Below are positions 51,190 through 62,245 of a DNA stretch of 64,000 bases, piece after piece (within the stretch, counting starts at the first letter, position 1; each line of letters begins with the position of its first letter). The translations under genes and the position numbers were made by a program. Source of the DNA: Microcebus murinus (Eukaryota; Chordata; Mammalia; Primates; Cheirogaleidae). The stretch spans positions 36,810,501 to 36,874,500 of the forward strand of contig NC_134108.1 of assembly GCF_040939455.1 (NCBI RefSeq). The letters are read 5' to 3'. The notes beneath the pieces are model-generated. The model was not told the DNA's origin, did no database searches, and worked only from the letters and a program-made list of their open reading frames with translations.

Positions 51190-51300
51190 TCTTACCAATC
51201 CATTCACCCACTGATAGGCATGGAGGGTAGACATTCCACTACTACAAACAATACTGAAGCAAGCATCCATGGCATAGGCTTCCTTGTGTATATCTTTTTT
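51190..51300 (-). mobile_element. Possible old LINE-1 fragment
   Basis: 'caatccattcacccactgat' then 'actactacaaacaatactga' and 'cttccttgtgtatatcttt' is like antisense L1 ORF2 C-terminus (cattcatctgttgatggac, gctattgtgaatagtgc). The match is short and weak. Confidence 0.35.
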
Positions 51301-51949
51301 TCTTTATGAAATTTTGTTTAGTTCCTTTTTGAACATCATTTTATTTGTATGGGTCATTTTTTTTATAACACTTCATGCACTATAGAACAAAACGCTCTTC
51401 AAACAGATTAAACTATGAACATGAGAATACACTGCTTAATTTTACCTATTATAAATATACATCTGGTATTTAAAAATATTTAGCACCTGCAAATACATAA
51501 GAAAAGTAAAAACTCTATTTTTTATTATTAAGAAGGGATTGTAAGCATGATAGTGACCTCAAAGAGAATCTGACTGCATCTTCTATCTAGTGAAGCTGTG
51601 TAAATCTGTTGGACATATGACAAATGTGATTATATAACTACTTTAACAGTATCTTCTTCAAGATAACATAACACAATAAAATTATAACTGTTTAATATGA
51701 ATGAGTTATAGAATACAACAGAGTAATATTAAGTCGGTATGTTTCAAAGGGAGTTGAAACATACAACCCTTGGAAAGTAAAGCTTTCTTGTAAACTTGTA
51801 AACTCAAGACTTGGTTAGTACTATCAGGAAGAGGTTAGTGAAAATAAAATAAATATAAACATGTTAGGTTCAACCACATAGTTCCACAGACCTACATTAC
51901 TTACTTATTCTAGCTTACCTGAGGGGGAGCTACCACTCTGTCATTGTTG
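51301..51949. other. Unique AT-rich sequence with a perfect short hairpin
   Basis: No gene recognised. It contains the 28-bp hairpin at 51737-51764 listed separately. Confidence 0.45.
51737..51764. repeat. Perfect 11-bp inverted repeat with 6-bp loop
   Basis: 'gtatgtttcaa' at 51737-51747 and 'ttgaaacatac' at 51754-51764, separated by 'agggag'. It is not followed by a T-run or any gene, so it is not a terminator. Function unknown. Confidence 0.9.
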
Positions 51950-52185
51950 TTTATTGGAATGAGTACACAACTGGAATTAGAAAAGTTGGGTTCCAGTCTG
52001 TCCTGTGTCCCTTACAAATTTTGTATCTCTGAAAAGAGCAGGAAATTATTTGAGTCTTAGTTTCTTCATCTTTAAAATGGGTATAATAATATCTACCTCA
52101 CAGAGTTGTCCTGAGGATCAAATAATATGTTTGTGAAAGTTCTGTAAAATTTAAAATACTATACAAAGAAAAACATTATTAAAGG
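51950..52185 (+). mobile_element. MIR SINE
   Basis: 'ttgggttccagtctgtcctg', 'gagtcttagtttcttcatct', 'ttaaaatgggtataataata', 'tacctcacagagttgtcctg' and 'aggatcaaataatatg' are well-kept plus-strand MIR blocks. Confidence 0.85.
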
Positions 52186-53918
52186 CATTGTTGTTATTGA
52201 CACATTTTCAATATGCCAGAGAGATATGGACTGTAACCTACCATCTAGCCTGGTATTCTGTTTCTCTGTCCATACTAAGTAATCAGTAGGGCTGATAATG
52301 ATCAATTGTCATGTGCCATTTTTGACTGCGTTAAGTTTCCTCCTTTAGTGACACTGTAATACCTACCTGCCCCCATCCCTTAACCTCTAAGAAGCTAAAA
52401 TCTATAACCTCTATCTGCTTTTGTCTCTTTATTGGGTACCACTAACCCAATGCTTATGGGGAGGACAAAGCTACAGTCATCCCCTTTAATGAACTTCATC
52501 AATACAATGAAATCATTTTGGTCCCATTCATTCCATCTCATTCTGTACCTTGGTACCACAAACTCTTATCTTCTTCCCCATGATCATCTAATGGAAAAGG
52601 AAAGAAGTGAATTGGCTTGTTAACAGATAAATGACCATTTGTAATATCTTATAATGCTATTTTTCAATAGCATTTATGAGTCACTATTAATAAAAAATTG
52701 CTCTTTCTGAACTCTCATATAGCTGTCTTTGAAGTCAGTAATAATCATTTTAACACAATGCTTCATTCCCTTTCTCCAAAAAGCTTTAAGCACCTGGGAG
52801 ACATTATCTAATTAATCCTAATGCATGCAGAGAGGCTCTGAGGGGGAGTTTAGCAAGACAAAAAATGTCTATAAAGTTCACTGTGACTATCATTAAAATA
52901 TTATCTGTTCAAATGCATGTACAAAACACAAGTCTTTAGCCACAGGAATTCACTTAAAATAATTTAAATAGCTTATAAAATAAAATGGATTTTTATCCAC
53001 AACTATCATATGCTATAAATTGAATCTGTTGAAACAGATTACTTCAAAGGTATATCTTTGATATTTAAGTTATTTTGATTCATATGTATTTCTCTCTCTT
53101 CTTACAAAGCAAAAGGACAAAAGAATAAGCATTTAAGGATTTTAATCATCTGCAAAATTCCTAAAACTATGCAATTCATTAAGTACAATTGATTCTATAC
53201 AGTGCTGGTCCTAATTTTTAGAGTTTTTGTCATTTGAAACATTCAAGTTTTTGAAAAATAGGAAAAATTAAAATTGTTTTGACTGGATTATACTTAAACA
53301 TTGTTAGATTTAAGTAAATTAATAGTCCTACCTAAACTAATGATGATTGCAAAAAAATAAATTTAGCTTGTCTTCTTTGTGCTGAGGGCAAGAGTACAAA
53401 TTGACCATAGTTTAGCTTAGTTAACCACATAGAATGAGAAAGTCAGGATACAGAACACAAATGAACTTCATTTGCCAGTCTGTATGGTAGAGTTTTCCAA
53501 AGAAGCCCATGAGTCCCAAAGCCAGGCCGAAGGGACTGTGTTGACCCAGCTTTCTTAGTATGTAGGGAATATATTAAGAGTTGGGAAGAGCAATGCAAGT
53601 ACCAAGCTTGTATAATAACACAACTAAAGGATGTGACCCAGGTTATTCTCTTTAATCTCACTGAATGCAACATTACATATTTTAGTTGTTTTGTAGACAG
53701 CTCATCCACTTCCCTGACCAGTTAGGCTGTGTGAAATCTCCTTGTTACATATTCCATTAGTAAAAGACTACCATTTTATTTTTTTCTTTGGCAAGACTCA
53801 TCACCCTTATAATTACTGCCTTAATGTATGAATGCCTCACAACATTGTAAACTTCATGGAGTCAAAGGTAACGTCTCACTATTCAGTTCCCCACTGGCAC
53901 ATTATTTGGCACAGTATT
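52186..53918. other. Unique AT-rich sequence
   Basis: No gene or repeat recognised. The 88-codon minus frame at 53443-53709 has no known domain. Confidence 0.45.
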
Positions 53919-53920
53919 TA

Positions 53921-54541
53921 CGGTAGGTCGCCCCTTATCTGTGCTGGGCTGGATATACTGCAAGACCAGCAGTGGATGCCTGAAATCACAAGTACTAACA
54001 AACTTTATGTTAGCTATGCACAAAATGCACACATTTCTACTTTCTTCACAATTTCATGGATATGTGTTCTTACTATAGAGCATTGCAAGCTCAGCATAGC
54101 TTTTTTTTTTTTTTTTAATTCCTTAAGTTGAGAACTTTGACCTTTTCAACTAAAGGAAGCACTCTATGGCTCTTCTTTGGTATATCCAAATTATTCAAAT
54201 TGCCAGCATCCATACTCTTGCACCTAGGGGCCATTAAGTCAAATGAGGGTTCCTTGAATACCAGCAAAATACCATGACAATTAATCATCAAGACAGCAAC
54301 TAAGTGACTGATGAGTGGGTAGCACATCTGCAGTGTAGATAGGTAGACAAGAGGAAGATTCACCTCTCAGGAGGCATGGAGCAGGACGACATGAGATTTC
54401 ATCACACTAGTCAGAATGGCACACTATATAAAACATAAATTGTTTATTTCTGGAATTTTCCATCTACTATATTTAGACCGTGGTTGAACACAGGTAACTG
54501 AAACCATGGAAAGCAATGCCGCAGATAAGAGGAGACTACTG
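53921..54541 (-). mobile_element. Tigger-family (Tc1/mariner, pogo-like) transposon, internally deleted
   Basis: Imperfect terminal inverted repeats: 'cggtaggtcgccccttatct' at the left, after a TA target (53919-53920), and 'cagataagaggagactactg' at the right (followed by TG, a decayed TA). Next to the right end is the typical 'gaaaccatggaaagcaatgc' and 'ctggaattttccatctacta'. The minus-strand frame at 54115-54363 encodes, from about residue 43, LMAPRCKSMDAGN, then LDIPKKSHRVLPL and EKVKVLNL, the N-terminus of the Tigger transposase before its CENP-B-like DNA-binding domain. Autonomous elements are about 2.5 kb; here most of the transposase is deleted, and a T-run at 54101-54117 lies at the junction. 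Confidence 0.85.
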
Positions 54542-55584
54542 TGATTTGTTCTGACTGAGGGATGGATGAAGGCTTAGATAGATAGATAAAGTAGCTACAT
54601 TCGTTGACTTTGCCTTCAGGTTCTCTTTACAAACCCAGAGGTGCTCTAAATGTCTGGGGGAAATATGGACAATATAGAAGGAGAGAGTCACAAGAGCTTC
54701 TAGAGCCTCCATTGCATCTTAGTGTATATATTTGGAGACATATCCATATATTGTTTTCAGTTAAGAATGCATTAAAGTCCTACTTCATTTAATATTTTTT
54801 GTCATTTATATGCTAAAAATAATGCCAGGCCATGTGCGAATAAACATATGACTCAAAAAGAGCTATGTGTAAAAGTCTTTCCTTGTAATTTTAAACATTG
54901 GAATTTCTACAATAATGAAAATACAGAGAACGGATTCAAAACTTTCCAAGGACATGCCAACTTAGAAACCAATATTGACTATAATAAAATGAGCTTTAAA
55001 AATTATGTAATATTATAGATAATAGAACTAGAATCTAAACAATAAGCACAATAAAAAAAATCTGTTTTCCAACCATTTCTACATAAGCTCTTTATGACCG
55101 TTTGATAAATTCATACCATGTCAATGTCATGTTCAATTTATTAAGTTTTCTGGTTAATAATCAATAGAATTCATAATATAAACCTAATATGATTGAGACA
55201 TGCACTTAGGAAAATTACTCTAACAACATTAAGCAGTTTTGCTGTGGGTCTCCAAAAACTACTGTATTTTTTTCTTTGCTTGCTTTCCTGTTGACAGCTG
55301 AGCTTTCCAATAATTCTTTATTTCACAATGAAAATTGTTTTCAATCAATTGATAAGCATCATAGAAATATCTCCAAGAATTTAGAGCTCAAAAGGCATTT
55401 TAGTCTCTTGCACATTTTCAAAATAAATGTCAGTCTTGAGTAGATACTGGCATATTCTCCACCATTAGAAGGAAAGATCGATCAGCCAGAAAGGAATGTT
55501 AATACTGTCGGAAGAGTAGTAAGTCCAGAAAATTCTTTTTGAAATAGTTCAATCTTTCTCTTTCTCATCATAACAGGTACATGG
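54542..55584. other. Unique AT-rich sequence
   Basis: No gene or repeat recognised. About three TAGA units lie near 54578-54590. Confidence 0.45.
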
Positions 55585-56225
55585 AATCTTGTTTAATTGT
55601 GGACATAGTATGATCTTCAGGGCTCTGTCTTGTATCTCTCTTCTTATTTACTGTGTTCATGGAATCATCTCAGCCAGTATATTAGGTTCTTCCATCATCT
55701 ATATAATGATCACTTTCAATGCTGTAACTCTAACCCAGATCTCTTTCCCTTCCATGCATAATTCTATCAGAGTAATTTTTTCCCAAACAAAGCTGATCAT
55801 ATATTTTCCACATTCAAAATCTTTCACTGTCTCCCCATTGAATACTGGGCAAGCCCAAACTCCATATGATGTCACACAAAAGCCTTTGTAATCTGAGCTT
55901 AGATTTTTTTTTCTGACATAACTAGTCTGCTACTTTGCATTCCCAACTGTAAGCATTCTAACTGCTTTGATTTTTATTCATCATTGTACTGCTTTTCTGT
56001 GGTTTTTTTTTTTTTTTTTTTTGTGACATTTTCTCTGCCTGGAATGTCCTTTCTCACCGCAGCCAACTGGAAACCACACACTCTCTTTAAGAGTCACTTC
56101 CTCTACTAAAAAGGAGTCTCCTTCCCATAATCCTAAAAAGATAGAATCAGTCACTTGCATAGTCAACTTTTCTCTTATATTTCTTTATCTAGACACCAGA
56201 ATATACCTCTAATAGAAGCATTTTC
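55585..56225 (+). mobile_element. LINE-2 3' fragment, the longest L2 here
   Basis: Plus-strand L2 blocks in order: 'cttcagggctctgtcttgta', 'cattcaaaatctttcactgt', 'ctgcctggaatgtcctttct', 'ctctttaagagtcacttcct', 'ctactaaaaaggagtctcct' and 'atatttctttatctagacac'. A T-run at 56004-56021 interrupts it. The 100-codon frame at 55589-55891 is not an L2 protein match. Confidence 0.75.
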
Positions 56226-59194
56226 ATTCATCACATCCTGTCTCAGGGCTCTCGTTTCCCCTTCAGTTTCACTTTCCTGCAACTGAGAAGATACATCCTC
56301 AAACTATACTATTTTCTCCCTTTCCTCCTATATGTTTTCCACATCCTTTCTACACTCCTGAATGAATTTTAAAGTTCCATGAAGCAAAAAAAAAAAAAAA
56401 AAAAAAAAGGGCTTGAAGACAGAGTTGTGATGAAAGTTGGGTCTGTTAGAATTCAAAATATGATGTATAAAGAACGATGATAGGATCATTTCATTTCTTA
56501 CCCAAAACTCCAGTCCTCAAACTGTAGATAATTTTCTCTTTATACAGTATTTTGAATTACTATTCCAATATATTTTCCTGGATTTAGAAAACTCATTCTG
56601 GCATAAATAGATTAGAAAAATTATATTTCCTTGTGACTTGTATTCTTCAGTTTCAGAAGTGCGTTCAGCATACTTCTCAAATGTCTTTTCTTTTTTTTTT
56701 ATTATTCTTCTTTCCATGCTTTCCTAAGTTTTAGACACTTAAGTTTTTCTGTTATTACTACTACCTACAGTCTATTCTCCTACTTATTCGTGTTCTTCAT
56801 GATCTAATAATGATCTATTAATATTGTTGGGGATTCAAGTTATTAATGGACATTTATATTTAATTGTATATACTCTGTTTTTTTCTGCAGTGTGTATGTT
56901 GCTTATGTTTTTTTCTGCAGTGTGTATGTTGTATTTGTTTATTATTGATTAAAGAAACAATATTTCATTAAAAAGAATTTATGATCATGACATGCTTGTA
57001 ATTTTACATAATCATATTTAGTTATCAGTTATACCATTTAAATATGTTATTTAATGTAACTTACATAAAAAGTATAATTTGGTAGTTTGAAAAGAAAGTC
57101 TATGAACACAAAATATCAGTAAGTAAAATCTAATCTTTATTTGATGATTCACTAGGTTCTTCAAGATCACACAGCACTTCAAAGATCAATAAGAATACCA
57201 GTAAACACTGAAATGCATCCACATGGTAGAAACGATGGAAACATTAAAAATCTATTTGCCAAGATATTTTAATATATAAGAAAAATGTGGTGCATAATAT
57301 TAAGGAAAACAAGTAGACTATCAATCTAAATATCATATCCAAGCATGTAAAGTGTGTGAGTTGTACAAGCTCAGATAGTTGTAATCTCTGTATAAGGAAA
57401 GTAGAGTCTATAAAAGGAATTTTCTTTAAGTCTACAAAAGAAGTGATTTAAACATCAAGTTTATTTTTTTTAAAAAAAAAGGGAAAAATAAGAGGTCTGT
57501 GTAAGACACAAAAATAGTTTGATCCATACTTCTAGGGCATAGCTGAATACTCTTTTTACCTTGGGAATGCAGATTCCTATTCAGGAGCAACGAGAGGAAA
57601 CATCCACAGAGGGATGGTGTGGAAGTGCTCTGATGGGAGTAAGAGAGCCAGGAAGTCTGATATTTAATCCTACAGAGATATAAATGGTGCCAAAGACTGA
57701 AGTAGTATACTCGATAACTGATATCGATGTCCATATGTCTCTGAAAGTGCTCAAATGCATCTGAAGCACAAAATTAAGTCCAGCTGGACCTGGTTAGTAT
57801 TTGATTCATAGATCTGAGATCCTGAGACCTGGGGGAGGCTTTTTCAGGTCTGCCAAAATGAGAAATAACACACCTTCTTGGGCAAGCCACTGTTTTGATT
57901 ATTTATACAGCAATAAGATGAATGCTGCTGGATGCCAAGAGTGAGATTGATGAAAGGTCTTCACTCTCTCTTTATCACTGTTAAATCCAGAGCCAAGAAT
58001 TAGCCCAGTATTACACATACTGTTCCTACCTTCTGCTTAAAGAAGGAATCAGTCACTATCCAAAATAACTTGGGTGCCAGAGCTGGTATTGCTCACTGAG
58101 CCTTTGAAGGTGGGTGAAAAATGGGTTGCCTGAATTTACAGCAGACCCTCTGAAAAGGGACAGCCCAGCAGTCAGGGGAGAAGTTCTGTCTTCCACATTG
58201 CTTTCCATGATGTGATGCTGTGGGGTCCATGACAACACTCTTACCTCATTAAGATTATGCAGTTTGTTCTTTACACATCTATAAAGTAAATTTCCTGCAC
58301 TTCTTTACTGTACTAAATAGTTACTTTCCCTGCTTTTTTATAGATATATAAAAAGCAAACATATATTCACTTTTGGTAAAGGGCCCAGTACATGGAATGT
58401 GCTGATGACATACATAGTTGTTGCAAATACAGCTTGATTTTAGGAAAGGACCGAGGTATGAGAGGCTCCCGATTGAGCAGTACTGTCACAGTCCATTAAA
58501 ACCATGTCACATGGCAAAGCCAAAGGCCTCCCACATCACAAATTGGACTCATCTGAGGATCCAGTAAATACAGTAATCAGACTGTAAAGGGTTAATAAGA
58601 AGGTATATCATGAGGAAATAGAAGCAGTGCAGGTATTGTCCTTTTGCTCCAAACCTAAGATTGGTCATACGAGCTCTGGTCTGACACGTAGAACAAGCTT
58701 TTTATAAAGCAGGGACAGCATTTTCGATAGCTTATTACACCCTCTGACAGACACCAGGGAACTCCTACTCTACTCCTTGGCATGTTTTCAGCAAGCACTT
58801 CAAAGATCAGGTTTAGAAACCACTCATCATATGGAGAAGATGTGAGTGCTGGAAGTCTGCATTCCCCTCCTGTTCAGTCTGGGGAAGATTTGCTAAGAAT
58901 CTGACACCCTCAAAGGTCTGAGTAATAACATTTACCAAATATTATCCTAGAGGGGTGTTATCCTGAGGCTTATCTGCAAACAAGACCATCTTACCAGCCA
59001 GGATTCCTTTCTCTCTCCCATACCCTGTCTATCAAAAAGAAAAACAAAAAACAAACCTTGCTTCATCATTATCCAAGCCCCTCCATTTCTTAAAAGAAAG
59101 CCCCTGTACATCATTGGAGAGAGGATGGCAGTACTTGTGTTATTCAAAGTAGCTAGGTAGCAGAATCTTCTCTGATAGTATTATACCTGTAGAC
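56226..59194. other. Long unique stretch with an A-run and a 30-bp tandem pair
   Basis: No gene recognised over 3 kb. A run of about 23 A lies at 56386-56408. 57770-59150 is less AT-rich and could be an old, unrecognised retroviral or unique segment; I cannot assign it. Frames at 57432-57769, 58056-58238 and 58947-59147 carry no known domain. Confidence 0.4.
56877..56936. repeat. 30-bp tandem duplication
   Basis: Units at 56877-56906 and 56907-56936 share the exact first 25 bases, starting 'gtttttttctgcagtgtgta'. Each unit looks like a splice acceptor (T-run then ctgcag), which is probably chance. Confidence 0.95.
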
Positions 59195-59364
59195 CAGTAG
59201 TTTCCAAAATTTAGCAACCGTCAGCAGAACCTGGACTATGTATTAAAACTCAGTTGCTCTCCACAACCCCTAGTACTTCTGATTCAGTAGGTTTGTGCAT
59301 CTTTAACAAGATGCCAGGTGATTCTTACGATGCTGGTTCAGGGATCACATCTTGAGAAGCATTG
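59195..59364 (+). mobile_element. MER5A (hAT-Charlie) DNA transposon fossil
   Basis: It begins 'cagtagtttccaaaatttag' and ends 'cacatcttgagaagcattg', worn terminal inverted repeats. Inside lie 'cagcagaacctggactatgt', 'cttctgattcagtaggtttg' and 'atgccaggtgattcttacga', the standard MER5A order. About 170 bp, close to the family's usual 189 bp, and non-coding. Confidence 0.9.
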
Positions 59365-62119
59365 CTACATACAGGGCTTTGAAATTTATAACCTGGTCCA
59401 GTGACTTGCCTGTCCTATGTATTATCGTTTCCTCCATTTCTCCCTCCATATTTTCCTTTTTCTGTTTTTAATCCCTCTTTCCATAAAATATATATTTTTT
59501 AATTTGGAAGCTGTGCTCATGGACACAAAGTTAAACAAAAAAAAAAAAAGAAAAGAAAAGAAAAAGAAAGAAAAACCCTTTCTTAATTTTGAAGAACTCT
59601 TTTTCTCTACCAAATGTGTAGGAAAAAACAAACTAAGCAAATGTATAAGATCAAACCTTTACTGTTTAATTCAAACTCTGCTCCTCTGAAACCTACTATA
59701 TTAAGAAATGTTAAAAGGGCTGATACAGAATCAAGAAGGTCAAGTGATAAACAGAGTTTAGGAAACTCTGGGTTAAGCAAAGTTAAATAAGTTTCCTTAC
59801 TGAAGAATTTCTTAGCACGTTAAATGAGCTAATGTGCATTGCAACTCTCCAAGAAGTAACAATACTTAGCATTTACAGAACTTGTTTCATTATGGAATTC
59901 TTTTTGGTAGAACATTAGTGTTCTGGGAATACAATATATGAAATAGTATCCTTTGCCCCAAGGGCTCAGATAACTGATTGATTTAAAATAGATATGATTA
60001 ATTTTCGTTTAAATCATTTCAAAAGGAAAGGTATTATTTGTACAGTAGGATACTGATTATATGTGTAAAAAAGATTGATTCGTTTTTAAAATAATAGCTT
60101 CACTCCGATAGATTTAAGTTGACAACTGAAGTCAGATTTCATTAAACCTATTATTGAATCCAAATTTCTAAAAACCTGCAGGAAAAAAAAATGTTAAATA
60201 CATTGTTCTTTTCCCTCTTTTGAACTGGGTAGTTATTATTAGAATGCTTTCTAATTAGTTAATCTATTCTGTACTTGATAGCTAAGCCAGAGGCTTGCAA
60301 AAGACTTACAAGTTTCAATTTTAAGACAGGTCCAATTCTTAAGTCAAATTTGTGAATTTCATAATTATTTCAATTTAAATGTGCACATGCCCCTCTGGTA
60401 ATATATCAAAAGATTATTAAGTTATTAAGTTAAACATTACATATTTACTGAAAGGGCCAGAGATTGATAAGGAGTGCTGTTAGTAACCTTTTAAAACCAT
60501 AATGTATCAATTTCAAGTTACAGAAAATCGTTTAAATGTCATTTATACATTAGAATAAACTGAAACACATAATCACCACCTCCATGAATCACCACTTAGC
60601 CTCATTGCTAATCCTCCAATGCAGACAAAGGTTACTAGGCTGCAGACCTTGTTTTCTATTTGATGAGCATTAAGTGCTTAATTTTGAGGATTTCACTGAT
60701 CTCTTATATAAGGGCAGACATAAATTGTTTTCTAAACAAGAGAGTAAAAACTGTATATTTATAACCACATCTAGAAATATTTCCTCTATGAATGCATTTA
60801 ATATTAATTAGAAGTGTAAAGCAGAGCAGTTTTTATCTCGGCAATAACATCACTTCCATAAAAGCTTTCCAGTTTTCCATATCAAGGGGACATGCATTCT
60901 TTCATTCATAGCTCCAATGATATGAAAGAGATGATATCAGACCAGAGGAAAAAGTGAATCAGAAACATACATTAGGACATATATGTATAATATTAGAATG
61001 TATATAATATATATATTCTAGTAGGAACATTTTGAGATATAAAGAAAATAACTCTACATTAAGGTGAATGGCAGTATAAACAAGAGAGCTTTGTTAAGGA
61101 AGAGACAGCTTTTTGATGAGCTCACAAAGTTATCTCAGCTGGATAATTGCAGGCACAAAGTCAAAGCTTCTACTCTTCCTAAAAATCAGAAAACTCAGTT
61201 TAGAGTGCCTGTGGATTCAAGGTGTGGTGAAAAGTGAAAAACTTTTTTTCCTTATAGTGATTATGTATACTCAACTTCAGCTCACTAATTAAAAGGAAGT
61301 TTTCTTCTGATTTCATTTCTCTATTGCAGGTAAAAAAAAAACAAACAAATAAACAAAAAAAAACACAAACCCACACTTAACATCTTTCAATGATAATTTG
61401 AGGATGTTGCAGAAAATACTGATAACTGATCAGCACTCAGAAGAAAGGTGAGTACTCTGCCAAAGCAATTGACCTGCAGAGTCAAAAATACCATTTCAAT
61501 TCTCTGCTTAATGGCTCTGCTTAATGCACAGGGAATGTTGAAAGAGCACTGAGAGAGCCCTCCAGGGGCCTGAGGTCCCAACAGTGTGTGCTGAACCACA
61601 ACAGACCGCGTCACACACACCCATGAGATGAACAGGTGCAGTCCTCAGCAGGAACTTCCAGTCTTTGGGACTGGCCATTCAGTTCTGTACTCAAAGAAAT
61701 GTTCGTATCCCAGGAGTAGCAGTTACTGAGAGGAGAAGTAGTTCACAGTCCCTGATCACCCTGAAGTAAACTAGACATTTTCTGAGATGGGAGAGTGACG
61801 AGAGTATAATTCAGAATAATGCCAACCTGAGGTCTGTGGAAACTGTTTCTAAAGTTTTTATATTTGAGGGATTTTACTGCCCTCTTTGCAGAAAGTTTAG
61901 AACTTCACTTAGGGTTGAGAATTATTACGTTTGTTTTGGTTCTAAAACTAATTTTATCATTAATGGTGATCACTTGAAATACTTGAACCATCTTGGAAAA
62001 CCTACTAGGTAATATAAAAAGGAGTTTCAATCCCATTGGTTAATGCAAGTAAAAAAACAAACAGACAAACAAAACAAACACCTGAAAGTTTTACCAGGTG
62101 CCCCAGAGATTCTTAACCT
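59365..62119. other. Long unique stretch with a purine tract
   Basis: No gene recognised. A purine tract (A-rich with AAAAG) lies at 59537-59575. A 27-bp AT hairpin lies at 60994-61020. 60580-60900 is a possible conserved non-coding segment by motif density only. Confidence 0.4.
59537..59575. repeat. Purine tract (AAAAG)n
   Basis: 'aaaaaaaaaaaaagaaaag' then 'aaaagaaaaagaaag'. A low-complexity tract that yields the poly-lysine run of a chance frame. Confidence 0.9.
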
Positions 62120-62245
62120 CTTCCTTTGCAATGTAAAATAATTAAATTTTGAGAATTTAGCTAAAGATTACAGGTAGCTGGTCAAGGATTGAAAGCAGGA
62201 TCTCTTGACTGCCAATTCAAGTCTCTCTCTACCATAACATGCTGA
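62120..62245 (-). mobile_element. MIR-like SINE fragment
   Basis: 'gattacaggtagctggtcaa', 'gattgaaagcaggatctctt' and 'ctctctaccataacatgctg' follow the antisense MIR 5' half. Confidence 0.6.

Noticed and set aside
51737..51764. Hairpin as a transcription terminator
   Set aside because: Eukaryotic context, no gene upstream and no T-run after it.
55589..55891. 100-codon plus-strand frame
   Set aside because: It falls inside an L2 3' region and is not a match to a known protein.
57432..57734. 100-codon minus-strand frame
   Set aside because: No domain is visible and no promoter or splice context supports it.
57770..59150. Retroviral internal region
   Set aside because: The composition is suggestive, but no gag, pro, pol or primer-binding-site feature could be recognised.
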